Below are positions 11,136-22,153 of a DNA stretch of 64,000 nt, one piece after another. Every line of letters begins with the position of its first letter. The first letter of the stretch is position 1. Location: NCBI RefSeq assembly GCF_907164915.1, contig NC_061870.1:7277714-7341713 (forward strand), read 5' to 3'. The DNA comes from Impatiens glandulifera. Lineage: Eukaryota > Streptophyta > Magnoliopsida > Ericales > Balsaminaceae. Both the position numbers and the translations under genes were made by a program. The notes under the pieces are model-generated. The model did no database searches. It saw only the letters and a list, made by a program, of their open reading frames with translations, and was not told where the DNA came from.

Positions 11136-11639
11136 GGTGAATATTGGCTCTATACCAAAAGAATGAAGTGAGTATGAAATCTTAAAAGAAAAAGAGTAAT
11201 GTGTTACTCATATGCACATATATCCTAAAATCAAATCATAGGTCCTCATTTTCTATTCATACAAAAAATGAAGATGTTAAAAAAATTACATTTTATTTAG
11301 GTGTGAGGATAAAACTAAATCACAATTGCAAACGCATATACCTCTCACCCTGACCCTTAAAGAAAATAATAAGTCGCTTAAAAGTCAAAAAGGAAAAAAA
11401 GAAAAGGAAATCACACTAAAGCAAATACAAAATGATAAATCTAATCTAAGTCTTCTTCTTTTTGGCCTCATCCTCTTCAGGTTTCTTTTGTTTAACTCTA
11501 CTAACAACTTCACTTCCAATGCTCTCTATATAGTTCGACTTCTTTAGTGGGTCCTCTATCCTTTTTGCGTTATTCCACTTTTCATAGTAAGCCAAGTATA
11601 GCTTATAGTGAATTGGATCATTTGTAACTGAGAACGCGC
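11136..11639. other. Spacer: leader of gypsy relic and left flank of copia element 2
   Basis: The left part likely holds the decayed leader/LTR of the minus-strand gypsy relic. The rest is AT-rich with no recognised gene. The left border of copia element 2 is uncertain within this interval. Confidence 0.4.
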
Positions 11640-11745
11640 ATTCAATGGGTTTGTTTAATAAACTTGAATAGTTGGGCCTTCTTAATGGGCCGACCCAATT
11701 CTCTATTTGTTAGGGTTTCTGTATTAGGGTTTTAGGGGGACCGAG

Positions 11746-11919
11746 TGTTATATAAACTCGTGTTATAACCCTAGTTTGTTATATCATCTCTGTAAAACAA
11801 TCTTCTCAATAATAATCTCTATCTTCTAGGTGGACGTAGCCAAGTTCTATCTTGGTGAACCATATTAAATCTATGTCCTTCTTATTGTTTACGTCATTCT
11901 CACGCGTTCCGTTATAAAA
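11746..11919 (+). repeat. 5' LTR (part shared with the 3' LTR) of copia element 2
   Basis: Matches 15671-15846 over about 174 bp with few differences, including AACCCTAGTTTGTTATATC and GGTGGACGTAGCCAAGTTC. Its TATATAAACTCG is a likely TATA box. The true LTR may start further left. Confidence 0.75.
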
Positions 11920-11922
11920 GAC

Positions 11923-11934
11923 TGGTATCAGAGC
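11923..11934 (+). other. Primer binding site (initiator-Met tRNA), copia element 2
   Basis: TGGTATCAGAGC lies three bases after the 5' LTR end. Confidence 0.9.
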
Positions 11935-11968
11935 TTCAGGCTATTCGATTGTTTATTCTTCAACTAAG

Positions 11969-12690
11969 ATGACAACAGTGAACATTAAAATCAACAAGTT
12001 CATGGGGAGAAACAGTTTTAGCATATGGCAGATCAAGATACGGGCTTTGCTGAAACAACAGGACCTATGGGGGGCACTGGAAGTGTCATCACGAATAGAT
12101 ATTACCGCTGAGATGGACATCCTAGAGGAGAAGACGCATTCAATAATAAAGTTGTGTCTTGCAGATGATGTTATCATTGAGGTCTTAGAGGAGGAGAAGG
12201 CCACTAGGTTATGGTTAAAGTTGGAGAGTCTCTATATGACGAAGTCACTCAACAACAAGTTGCTTCTGAAGCAACGTTTGTTCACTCTACGAATGCAAGA
12301 AGGTATGCAAATCAGAGAACACCTAGATCAATTGAATTCTATTATGTTAGAATTAAGAAATATTGATGTTAAGGTTGATGATGAAGATGCTGCATTAACC
12401 TTGTTAGTATCTTTGCCTCCCATCATATGAAATTTTTTTTCAGTCTTTAATTGTTGGAAAAGATACAGTAAGTTTGGAGGATGTCAGGTCTGCCCTTCAT
12501 TCAAGGGATCTACGTCATATGGCGTCTGGTACAATTACAGATAGTCAAGCTTTATGGTTGTTTACTAGCGGAAGTAATGGGCGTGGGAAAGAGAAGAAAC
12601 ACGACAAGTCGTTACTTCAAAGGGTCCTACGCCAACTGATATCTGCAATTACTGCAAAGAGAAAGGACATTGGAAGAATGAATTCCATTT
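11969..12690 (+). pseudogene. Copia element 2 gag (frameshifted)
   Basis: The ATG at 11969 opens MTTVNIKINKFMGRNSF, followed by WQIKIRALLKQQDLWGAL, then WLKLESLYMTKSL and RLFTLRMQEG, the classic Tnt1/copia capsid (UBN2-type) order. The frame stops at 12430 and continues in another frame (VSLEDVRSALHSRDL). The zinc knuckle near 12643-12684 reads CNYCKEKGHWKNEF, with the fourth ligand Cys replaced by Phe. It would encode capsid/nucleocapsid. One frameshift plus the ligand loss make it defective. Confidence 0.85.
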
Positions 12691-12804
12691 GAAGAAAAAT
12701 CCACAGAAATTTGATTCTGGTTCTACAGCTGTTGCAGAAGATAATATATTATCTGACGATGACATTGCTCTAGTGGTAGATGGTCATACCCATTAAACTG
12801 ATGC

Positions 12805-13510
12805 ATAGGTTCTTGATTCTGGAGCTTCGTATCATATTTGCTCTCGAAGAGAGTGGTTTGAATCTTACAAACAGGTATATGGTGGTAGTGTTTCTATGGC
12901 AAATAGTTCTGTTTGTAATGCAGCTGGGATTGGCTCAATCAAGATCAGGACACACGATGAAATATTCTGTACACTAAATGAGGTTAGACATGTTCCACTT
13001 ATCACTAAGAACTTTATATCTCTAAGTATGTTAGATAGTAAAGCATTTTGGTTCAACGGTGAAAGTGGAGTTCTGAATGTATGCAAGGGTTCTGATGTTA
13101 TTCTGAAAAGTATCAAGAATGATACTTTATATTTTTTGCAAGGTTCTACTGTCTTATGTTTTGTTTCTGTTGCATTCTCAGTGATTCACAAGGATGATAT
13201 GACTAAACTTTGGCATATGAGGCTTGGTCATATGAGTGAAAGGGGGATGCAGATTCTAGCAAAGGAGGATCTTCTTGGAGTATTTGTGGGTCATGGAGAT
13301 GGTGTAAAAGGATACAAAATATGGTCTCCATCTAAAAAAAGAGTTATTCTGAGTAGAAACGTCATCGTTGATGAGAACTCTATACTTAACTGTATTGAGA
13401 AATTTGTAGAAGAAAGCAGTAGTGCTAACAAACAAGTGGAGTTAGAAAGTACTTCACAAAAGGAAAAAGAACCCCACTTTAGGGTCAACTGCCAGAGTTT
13501 GAACAATTAG
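12805..13510 (+). pseudogene. Protease, pre-integrase and integrase C-terminus fused by deletion of the integrase core
   Basis: An upstream segment reads LDSGASYHIC, the aspartic protease active site (about 12808-12840). The open frame from 12896 continues through protease (EVRHVPLITKNFISL) and the GAG-pre-integrase motif LWHMRLGHMSERGMQ. At about 13279 DLLG is followed at once by VFVGHGDGVKGYKIW, which belongs to the integrase C-terminal region. The whole D,D-35-E core (roughly 200 residues in relatives) is missing, yet the frame stays open to 13510. The product could not integrate DNA. A loss by recombination or template switching is inferred. Confidence 0.85.
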
Positions 13511-15213
13511 ATTCTCAACTGTCTGAAGTTATTCATGAGAGTGTAGCTGAAGGTCGGTTAAGGAGGATTGGAGTTAGACCACCTCAGAGATACAGTCATG
13601 AAGATATGGTTGGTTATGCACTACAGGTTGCTGAAGAGGAAGTGAATACGTTTGTACCATCCACTTACAAAGAAGCTGTATTCGGGTTTGAAGCTGCGAA
13701 GTGGTTCACAACAATGGGTGATGAGATGGAATCACTTCACAAAAATCATACTTGGGAGTTAGTCTCTTTTCCTACAGGGAGAAAGGTTATTACCTGCAAA
13801 TGAGTTTTCAAGAAAAAGGAAGGTATAACAGTTGTTGAAGGAGTCAAGTTTAAGGATCGAGTTGTGGCAAGGGGGTTCAATCAGTAGGAGGGAGTAGACT
13901 ATAACGAAATTTTCTCACTAGTAGTCAAACTTACTTCTATCAGGGTGTTACTAGTAATATTGACACATCAGTATTTTGGAGCTCGAACAACTTGATTCGA
14001 AAACAGTCTTTTTACATGGAGAGTTATAGGAAGAAATATACATGACTCAGCTAGAAGGTTTCCAAGTTCCAGGAAAGGAAAAATATGTTTCCAAATTGAA
14101 GAAGTCTGTATACGGACTTAAACCTCCATTGTGGTATAAGAGGTTTAACAACTTTATGATGTTTCTTAACTACAAGAGGAGTGCATATGACTGTTGTGTG
14201 TATTACAACAAATTGAAGGATGACTCATTCATCTACCTAGTCTTGTATGTAGATGACATGTTGGTAGCAACAAAGAGCAAAACAAATGTTTAGAAGCTAA
14301 AGGATCTTCTAAATGCTGAGTTTGAGATGAAAGATCTAGGAGCAGTTCAGAAAATTCTAGGAATGGAGATTTTTAGAGATAGAGGCCAGAAGAAATTTTC
14401 TTATCACAAAAAGGTTACATTGAGAAGGTGCTGTCAAGGTTTGGGATGTGATCAGCTAAACCTATAGATACACCCTATGTTGCTAATATTCATGTTACTA
14501 CTTTGTTTGCTCCTCAGACAATTTAAGAAAAAAAGTATATGACTCGAGTTCCTTATTCCAGTGCAGTAGGGAGTTTGATGTATGCTATGGTTTGTACAAG
14601 ACCAGATCTGACACAGGCAATGAGTGTTGTGAGCAGATTTATGGTACAACTAGGGAAGGAGCATTGTCCAGCTGTGAAGAGAATATTCAGGTATTTATAG
14701 GGAACTTTTGATGTTGGTCTCATATATGGAGGTGATACACAATGTCTGATTATTGGGTATTCAGATTCTGATTATGCTAGAGAAATTGATAGTAGGAGAT
14801 CTATGACTGGTTATATATTTACTCTTGGGGGCTTAGTTGTTAGTTGGAAAGCGACTTTGCAACCTAATGTGACTATGTATACAATAGAAGCAGAGTACAT
14901 GGCATTAACAGAAGCTGCTAAAGAGGGAATATGGCTGAAAGAACTAATTAGTGATCTGGGCCTACATCAGAATCAAGCAACAGTCTTTTGTGATAGTTTG
15001 AGTGTTATATGCTTAGCCAAAGATCAAGTTCATCATGAACGGTCTAAGCATATTGACATGCGATATCATTTCCTAAGGACTGAGAAGAGGATAAAGGTGA
15101 AAAAGGTAGGAACTGCTGACAATCCTACTGATATGTTCACCAAGACAGTTCCTCATAGCAAGTTCCAACATTGTTTGGACTTGCTTAACGTCAGAAACTC
15201 TTACTTACCCTAG
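13511..15213 (+). pseudogene. Copia element 2 reverse transcriptase and RNase H (broken)
   Basis: RT begins with STYKEAVFGFEAAKW and MESLHKNHTWELV (13650-13760) and has in-frame stops near 13801 and 13887. The palm continues with LKKSVYGLKPPLWYKRF and VLYVDDMLVATKS, with YVDD at 14246-14257. RNase H spans about 14560-15213: ARPD-like VCTRPDLTQAM, then MTGYIFTLGGLVVSWK, EAEYMALTEAAKEGIW and HIDMRYHFLR, ending at TAG after NSYLP. Several stops and frameshifts make RT inactive, while RNase H is one open stretch from 14803. Confidence 0.85.
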
Positions 15214-15257
15214 GGACAACTTTAGAAGAGAGAGATAGAGAAGATTGAACTTCTGGG

Positions 15258-15640
15258 TATTGACTAATGCATCTGGGCCATCTAGACATTGACTAATGCA
15301 TCTAGGCCATATGGGCATTGACTAATACATCTGGTTCATTTGATCATTGACTAATGCATATGGGCATTGACTAATACATCTAGGCCATTTGGTATTGACG
15401 AATGCATTTGGGACATCTAGTATTGACTAATACATCTGGGCCATCTGGCACCGGCGAGTACATTTGGGCCATCCGGCACCGACGAGTGCATTTGGGCCAT
15501 CCGACACCGGCGAGTGCATCTGGGTCATTTGGCACCGGCGAGTGCATCTGGGTCATGTGGCACCGGCGAGTTCATCTGGGCCATCTAACATTGAAGAATA
15601 TATTTGGGAGATCTGGGCATTGACTAATGCACCTGGGACA
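15258..15640 (+). repeat. Minisatellite (about 14 x 27-30 bp) between pol and 3' LTR
   Basis: Units follow the pattern (A)TTGACTAATGCATCTGGG plus CCATCTGG. Outer copies carry ATTGACTAATG; a central block of about five copies carries the GC-richer ACCGGCGAGTGCATCTGGG variant. The array occupies the untranslated stretch before the polypurine tract. Open frames across it are repeat artefacts. Confidence 0.9.
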
Positions 15641-15670
15641 TCTGAGAGAATTCAAGTCAATGTGGAGATT

Positions 15671-15846
15671 TGTTGAATATAAACTCGTGTTATAACCCTA
15701 GTTTGTTATATCATCTCTTTAAAACAATCTTCTTAATAATAATCTCTCTCTTCTGGGTGGACGTAGCCAAGTTCTATCTTGGTGAACCACGTTAAATCTC
15801 TGTCCTTCTTATTGTTTACGTCATTCTCACGCATTCCGTTATAACA
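15671..15846 (+). repeat. 3' LTR of copia element 2
   Basis: Begins TGTTGAATATAAACTCG directly after the purine tract GTGGAGATT and ends CGTTATAACA. It matches 11746-11919. Confidence 0.8.
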
Positions 15847-16319
15847 GGGCTTGATCATGTCAATTCATAATTGTTCAAGAGAGGACTGGTAAAATAAGAC
15901 CCCGTTTTGTCTGGCCCACCTAGTACGACTACTAGTTATTTGTTCATGGTGTAAATAATTTTTTCGATCTTGTAGATGGGAATTAGATCCATGATAGATG
16001 TGTTGTCGTTGACTGGTGCTCACATTTTGACTAAGACAAGACATGTCTTCCGAAAGTTTGAGATGAATATGGTTGTAGTGGGAACTGATGGAAGAACTCT
16101 CACTTTCTCGAGAAGCCACATGCATAAGACCATAAGAGATTTTTTTCTAGGCATCGTTCCTAAAAATGGATTATTGAGACCCACTAAACTAGTTTTGAAA
16201 TGTTGTGTTGTCCTCCTTACATTGGCTTTGGCGATTTCTATTACTCTCGAGGAAGGCTTTCCATCTAGCGGTACTAGTAGGAAGTGAGCGATAAGAAATA
16301 TCATTGTCAACATGTAGAT

Positions 16320-17050
16320 ATTCTAAGAGTTTAGTATGATGCCATCAACGAGAAAAAGGTCATTCCATTTACAAAACTCGATGAGATGGTGTTTGAGTAT
16401 TATGTCGGAATATTAACCTTAGTATAGTGAAGTTCTTCTTGCATAAGGATATTGATTTTGCAGGGCTTCAAATTTAACAAATTATGAGGTTTGGGCATCA
16501 TGATCCCACTTAATCACCATCCTTAATGTTTTCTTTGTCGGTCCCATATCCATCATCTCGAACTCACTCTCTAGAAACTCTTGAGCTTGCGAACCTCTTC
16601 TTTGACTCCCGATGCAATCAACATATCATTCACATATAACAATAAGAAGACCCCGCAACCATCAACTCACTTGACATAGACACAACTATTTATATTGCTC
16701 CTCACGAAATCGTTACGAACCATGAACTCCTCAAACCGTATATACCATTGTTTTGGGGATTTTTCAAACTATAAAGTGATTGTTTAAGGAGATATACATT
16801 GCTTTCATTAGTGGGATTGACAAACCCTCGGTTTTGCTTCATGAAGATGTTCTCCTCCAAGCCATTTTTTTGAGCTCTAAGTCAAACTAATTCACTAGAG
16901 CGAGCAACACATGAATGGACATGTTCTTCACTAACAACGAGTAGATCTCATTAAAGTCGACCCATACGCGTTGTTTGAAGCCCTTATCTACCAATCTCGT
17001 GTTAAACATTGGCTTGTTACTACCCTGTACACCTTATTAGTACTTAAACA
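16320..17050 (-). pseudogene. Copia element 3 reverse transcriptase relic
   Basis: The minus strand reads FMKQNRGFVNPTNESNVYLL and LKQSLYSLKNPQ near 16730-16840 (the LYGLKQSP region, altered). Further down, about 16510-16600, lies KLKSFLESEFEMMD with MGPTKKTLRMVI. The YVDD centre is degraded. Multiple stops are present. Confidence 0.65.
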
Positions 17051-17105
17051 TTCACTTTGAACCAACCATTCACTAATTCTTGAATTTGTTATCAATTCTC
17101 ACGTC

Positions 17106-17777
17106 TCATTTTGTTGAGCAATTCCATCTCCTCTTCTTCGTGCTTTTATTGTCTCTCCTCTTAGTTCTACCTCGAACCAAGATTGCATCTCCAATTAAAT
17201 TGCTCTCTATATTCTTCTTCTTTTGGTCTGTCGATCTCAACACACTCATCACATCACCGATGGTATTCTTCTCCTTCACATGCTTGAGTTTGTCTACGAA
17301 CGTTTCATACGAAACCGGTAAAGAATTCAAAAGCATCAACGCCTTATCCTCATCCTTGTATTTCTCCCTGATATTTTGTAAATCAAGGAGAATCTTGACA
17401 TTATTGTGGATATGTGTCTGCAAGTCATTCCCCTCAGTAATTATAACCTTGAAGAATATTTGATTGATGTAGATCTGAGACGACAATGTCTTAGTCATAT
17501 ACAAAGACTCCAACTAAAGTAACACCTTTGTTGTCGTCGTGAAACTAGAATCTTCTAGCAGAATCTTATCATTGAGATTAATAATCAAGGTGTAATAGGC
17601 CCTTTCCAACACCTCCATCTTTTTCTCCGCGTCCATCGAGGCTGGTAATTACAATTCTCCCTCTAGTGATTTAGAAACTCCCATGTTGCCTAAGTGTGCA
17701 ATCATCTTCATCTTCCAAAATTCAAAGTCCTTTGTTCCATCGAACTTCTTAATATCAACCCTACAAGTCGATCCCAT
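17106..17777 (-). pseudogene. Copia element 3 gag (frameshifted)
   Basis: An ATG at 17777 gives MGSTCRVDIKKFDGTKDF, followed by FWKMKMIAHLGNMG. After a disrupted segment the frame from 17513 reads MESLYMTKTLSSQIY, LQNIREKYKDEDKAL and LLNSLPVSYETFVDKL, then KKNTIGDVMSVLRS-like residues. This is the copia UBN2-type capsid order. No zinc knuckle is seen before the RT relic. Confidence 0.8.
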
Positions 17778-17854
17778 CTCAAATCTTAAAATTAATTGAC
17801 CGAAAAATAAAACTCCCAAAAAATATCGAACTTGGACCATCTTAGTCCAACTTG

Positions 17855-17866
17855 GCTCTGATACCA
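17855..17866 (-). other. Primer binding site (initiator-Met tRNA), copia element 3
   Basis: The minus strand reads TGGTATCAGAGC next to the LTR. Confidence 0.9.
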
Positions 17867-17869
17867 GTT

Positions 17870-18283
17870 TGTAGTTAAAACTCTCACCCTAAGAATGAAA
17901 GCAAAGCAATAGAAATCGTAGTGAAATGCAGAGCAATATCGTAAAAGTAAGAAAGAATGAAGTAACGATACAAAAGTCTTACCCAGGTTCAGACCAAAAA
18001 TGTCCTACGTCCTTCTTTCAGAGAAACGATTAAATAGAGTTATAATAGGGATTAAAAACTCTAACTCTCTCTATTTGTTCTAGGTTTTAGTCTCACACTC
18101 TCTTCTCGTTTACAATATATATATATATGCTTATATAATTTATAATTAGGGTAAAAATCATGTGATATCTTTGAGATCTCCACCATGATATGATCTTGTG
18201 GCGGTTTAGTTGAAATTCCATAATAATACGATTTGATTGACATCTTAACCATTACGTGATTTCATGCCTTTTTAAATCCAACA
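17870..18283 (-). repeat. 5' LTR of copia element 3
   Basis: Bounded by TG and CA: the minus strand starts TGTTGGATTTAAAAAGGC and ends AACTACA before the primer site. It contains a TA-rich stretch near 18115-18130. No second copy is in the window. Confidence 0.75.
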
Positions 18284-18544
18284 AAAAATAGCACATATCT
18301 TCCTTCCTCTTTTTATACCTAAAATTGATGCACATCAAATTGGGCCTCAATATCTTATGCTCAATTCTACATTATGCGTTAGTCTTTAAGGAAAAATAAC
18401 TCCCCTCAATAAAACGTAAGACTATACAAGTCATAAACAATACTAAAATTTCTTAATGAGAATAGTCTTAGGAAAAATAGATAATTGAACCATTAGAGTG
18501 TTGAGGTTTTAAAAACAGGTAAAACAAATACAATAATAAATACA
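18284..18544. other. AT-rich spacer between copia elements 3 and 4
   Basis: No gene or repeat boundary recognised. It ends at the ATTAT target copy of element 4. Confidence 0.4.
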
Positions 18545-18549
18545 ATTAT

Positions 18550-18827
18550 TGTTGGCATTGACTATTCGATCTTTCTAAGAACAGTTATGAAGATATGAAA
18601 CTCTGGAAAATAGATATTTACTAAAAAGGCAAAAGTCTTGAAAATCTTAAGTGTTGTATTATCAACCTTTACAAACAACCCTTATAAATTAGTAATTAGC
18701 CTAGAAATCTTAAATTACTTATACATACAAGCTTAAGCCCATTAATAATTAAATAAGCCCTAATTGTATAAAAGACAATAAAGGCCTACAACTTTCAATT
18801 TTTTGAGAATCAATGCTTGAACTCACA
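18550..18827 (-). repeat. 3' LTR of copia element 4
   Basis: TG...CA bounded (minus strand starts TGTGAGTTCAAGCATTG). It matches 21863-22148 with modest divergence. Confidence 0.9.
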
Positions 18828-18879
18828 ATCTCCTCTGTAAGCTTGATTTGGTACATGATTCTTCATGCCGAGTAGCTCT

Positions 18880-20698
18880 CGCATCTCTGCAAATTTGACT
18901 CTTGATTGTCTTTAGTGAGAATGTCTGCACGCTGCTCTCTAGTGCCTATGAACTTTACAACGATATGTCGATTCTCGACGAATTCACGGATGAAGTGGAA
19001 CTAAGTATGAATGTGTTTGTTATGTCCATGAACCACAAGATTCTTCATTAATGTTATTGCGGACTTGATGTCGACATAAAGGGTTATTGGCCTCGGCTCG
19101 AATCCGAGCACCTCGCTCAACAAGTTTCTTAGCCAAAGTCCTTTACATGATGCTGCAGTAGCTGCCCATAAACTCCGCCTTAACTAAAGATAAAGCAAGA
19201 GTTTGTTGCTTTTAAGATTGTTAGATGATCAAATTCCCGTTGAGATAAAACACCACCATCCCTTCGGTGTTTTTTTATCGTCTGTGTCACAGACTAGGTC
19301 ACTATCCGTAAAACTAATGAGTTCTTCAACTTCTCGTCCTCTTCTTAATTGAATCACATAGCTCATCATTCCCTTCACATAACGAAGAATGTGTTTTATT
19401 GCATGTTGATGTAGAGTTGTAGGTTTCTCCATGTATCGACTCATTATTCCAACTGCATACAATATATCAGGTCGAGTGTGCGTCAAGTACTTGAGACACC
19501 TAATGATACGCCTATACTCCTTCAGATCTATTAAGTTTCCTTCCACATTCTTTACGAGTTACAACTTTGTTTCCATAGAATACTTGCTTGAGTTGCAGTC
19601 CTCCATTGCAAATTGTTTCAACACCTTCTCTTCATAAGCTTCCTACTTCACCTCAATGCTATCTTTCTTCTGGCCTACCTATATACCAAAATAGTACAAG
19701 AGTAGCCCAAGATCACTCATCTCGAACTCCTTCATCATATGTTTTTTGAAATCATCAACACTCTTGATGCTTGATCTTGTCACGATCAAGTCATCAACGT
19801 ATACACTAACAATGAGTACTTCTTCTCCATGGTTTCTCGTGTACACAGCCTGCTCTTGAGAAAAAATCATGAAACCAAGACTCATCATTCTCTTGTTGAG
19901 GCAAGTGTTCCACGCACTTGGTGATTGACGTACTCCGTAGAGAGGCTTGTATAACTTGTACACCTTATACTCTTTATTCATGTTGATAAAGCTTTCAGAT
20001 TGAGTGACATGGACTTCTTCTTCAATTTCACCATTGAAAAATACTGATTTGACATCCAAGTGGTGAATCTCTCATCCTCGGTAGGATGCGATGGAAAGAA
20101 TTAGTCTGACTGTGTCAAATTTTACCACCCGTGCAAAGTTCTCCTCAAAATCATCGCATTGCTTCTGTACATAGCCTATTGCTACCAATCTCTCTTTGTG
20201 CTTGAGAAAGTTGCCTTCGCGGTATCTTTTTAACTTGAAAATCCACTTTAACCCGATGGTCTTCTGAACGGGTGGTAAGTCGGTAAGGTCCCATGTCTTA
20301 TTTTTCCTGATAGACTCGATCTCTTTGTTCACAACCTCATTCCACGACTCTTTTACTACTGCCTCATGATATGTTGTTGGCTCGTCGGTGGTGAGCAAAT
20401 AAAATTCATCAAGATCCATCTCTACAAGTGGTTCCTCCGCATAGACATCTCGTAAGATTCCAAACTCCACATAATTTTGTATGAGCTTGTTGTTGTCGTT
20501 GCACCACTCCCACTTCATTTCCTCTTCGAATACGACATCTCTACTCACATAGATTTTCCCGCAAGCTAGATTAGGAAACTTATGCGCCTTGCTTCCGTAT
20601 TCGAACTTCACATTTCTAGTAATTTTCTTGTCGAACTCATTGAGCTTCTCTCGATGGTACGTCATATGGTTGTTTGCTCCATTGTCAAGGTACCACAC
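18880..20698 (-). pseudogene. Copia element 4 protease stub, integrase C-terminus, RT and RNase H
   Basis: The open frame from 20698 begins with MWYLDNGANNHMT (protease active-site region DNG, usually DSG). At about 20573 it switches abruptly from YGSKAHKF to CGKIYVSRDVVFEEE, which belongs to the integrase C-terminal tail. RT follows in frame (SWNEVVNKEIESIRKNKTW, IGLKWIFKLKR) and then frameshifts. The frame from 20059 reads MDVKSVFFNGEIEEEV with the motif A Asp kept, then VSVYVDDLIVT (YVDD at 19790-19801). RNase H is degraded from 19546 to about 18880 (YLTHTRPDILYAVG, ISFTDSDLVCD). Integrase catalytic residues are absent. Confidence 0.85.
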
Positions 20699-20989
20699 AT
20701 CAGTTTGATTACACTAATCGTCACTTGAAAGGAGTTTCTCCATGACTTTCTTATCATTGAACAAAACCACCTCTAGTTCCACCTTGGACGGTTCTTGCAT
20801 GAACTCTTCAAGGTTTTATTGTCGTCCCCCTCATCAAACATTAATACTTGCTCATCTTCATAGAAGCTAGTGAGGTTTGCATCATAGTCTTTGGGAAAAG
20901 CATTCGTTACTACCTCATCAAACATTAATGATGGCTCCTCGTCATAGAAGCTAGTGAGGTTTGCCTCATCGTCGAACATTTTGTTAAGG

Positions 20990-21835
20990 CACTAAGACGC
21001 GTAGTGCCCATACTTTTGACAAGCGTAACACTTCATTATGCTCTTGTCTTTGCGGGGCTTGGCGTCATCTTGTCGATGTGAGCTTTCTGCACGACCTCTC
21101 CCTTGACCTTGCCCTTTTCCATGACCTCGGTTATCTCCACCGTTGCCACTGCGACTTGACAATCTAGAAGAACAATAGTCTTCTTGACATCCATTCATCA
21201 TGGGTGAGTAATAGGTGCTCCTCCTCTTGGTATTAATAGCCGCGAAGTCTCTCCTCATAGACTTTGATACAACCGGCGATCTCCTCGACGGTCATATTAT
21301 TGAGGTCACCAAATTGCTCGATCGCTATAACGATCTGCATGTATGTTTGTGGTAAGGCTCTAAGGAACTTCTTGACGACGGAGATCTCCTCCACCTTCTC
21401 TTCCAACGAGCGAATACCAGTCACGATGGATGTCAATTTTATGGCGAAATCATCCACCCATTCCCCATTCTTCACGTGAATCGCCTAGAATTGTGTCTTC
21501 AAGGTTTGCACTTTTGCATCCTTGACTCTCTCCACTCCAACATGCACTGTCTTTAACGTTTCCCACGCTAGCTTGGCAGAATCCTTCTCAGCCACCATGA
21601 GAAGGATGTCCTCAGGGAGTGCTTGATAGATAGCGGCAAGAGCCATTCTATCCTTCCGTTCGTCGACCTCGTCAAGTATCACCGCTTCCCACACTCCTTG
21701 TGCCTGTAAGTTTACCCGCATCTTCAACGTCCATACCGAGTAGTTACTCTTCGTGAGTAACAAATATGACAGCATCACATTCCCTTCTCTTTCAATCTTC
21801 ATTGTCGCCGCATCTCTGGTTGATTTTGACGGCAT
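20990..21835 (-). pseudogene. Copia element 4 gag
   Basis: The ATG at 21835 gives MPSKSTRDAATMKIE, then LLTKSNYSVWTLKMRVNLQA, typical of copia gag (DUF4219/UBN2). A stop near 21485 separates it from an in-phase continuation reading MKNGEWVDDFAIKLTSI, LRALPQTYMQIVIAIEQFGDL and MTVEEIAGCIKVYEERL. A Gly/Arg-rich stretch precedes the zinc knuckle CYACQKYGHYAS; a stop codon lies just before its last Cys. It would encode capsid/nucleocapsid but is broken at several points. Confidence 0.85.
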
Positions 21836-21862
21836 GTTCTTTAGATAGACTCTGATACCAAA

Positions 21863-22148
21863 TATTATCTTTGACTATTGGATCTTTTTAAGAACAGTTA
21901 CGAAGATATGAAATTCTGAAAAATATATATTTACTAAAGAGGAAAAAGTCTTTAAAATCTTAAGTGTTGTATTATCCACCTTTACAAACAACCCTTATAA
22001 ATGAGTAATTAGCCTAGAAACCCTAAATTACTTATATATACAGGCTCAAACCCATTAATAATTAAATAATCCCTAATTGTATAAAAGACAATAAAGGTCT
22101 ACAACTTTCAATTTTTCAATTTTTTGAGAATCAATGCTTAAATTCACA
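21863..22148 (-). repeat. 5' LTR of copia element 4
   Basis: Partner of 18550-18827. It lies two bases from the primer site and is followed on the right by the ATTAT target copy. Confidence 0.9.
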
Positions 22149-22153
22149 ATTAT

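Larger units (their letters stand above)
11640..15846 (+). mobile_element. Copia element 2 (Tnt1-like), integrase-core deleted
   Basis: The order is LTR end (11746-11919), primer binding site (11923-11934), gag, protease, GAG-pre-integrase, a deletion junction, integrase C-terminus, reverse transcriptase, RNase H, a minisatellite, a purine tract (GTGGAGATT) and 3' LTR (15671-15846). The ~174-bp LTR segment shared by both ends runs from TATAAACTCGTG to CGTTATAACA. Unique U3-like sequence (GGGCC-rich, 11660-11745) lies left of the shared part at the 5' end and is absent at the 3' end, so the 3' LTR seems to have lost U3 or the 5' border needs revision. Gag resembles Tnt1-type copia gag. No clear target duplication was found. 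Confidence 0.85.
15847..18283 (-). mobile_element. Copia element 3, truncated (5' LTR, gag and partial RT remain)
   Basis: A 414-bp LTR (17870-18283), initiator-Met primer site (17855-17866), gag (17777-17106) and a degraded RT (about 17050-16320) lie on the minus strand. Protease and integrase are missing between gag and RT. No 3' LTR is found; the left side is cut where copia element 2 ends at 15846. The segment 15847-16320 is attributed to it only by position and has no domain I recognise. Confidence 0.7.
18550..22148 (-). mobile_element. Copia element 4, complete ends but internally deleted
   Basis: LTRs at 18550-18827 and 21863-22148 are flanked by perfect 5-bp target duplications ATTAT (18545-18549 and 22149-22153). 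The primer site (minus strand TGGTATCAGAG, 21850-21860) and a polypurine tract (minus strand ACAGAGGAG, just right of 18829) are present. At 3.6 kb the element is about 1 kb short, because the second half of protease and the integrase core are missing. The intact duplications show it inserted as one unit. Confidence 0.92.

Noticed and set aside
15402..15676. Two overlapping 70-residue open frames with repeated HLGH/GTGE motifs
   Set aside because: They are translations of the minisatellite and have no start context or homology.
16020..16313. 97-residue minus-strand and 103-residue plus-strand open frames
   Set aside because: Neither shows a recognisable motif. The minus frame lies downstream of the copia 3 RT relic but does not resemble RNase H.
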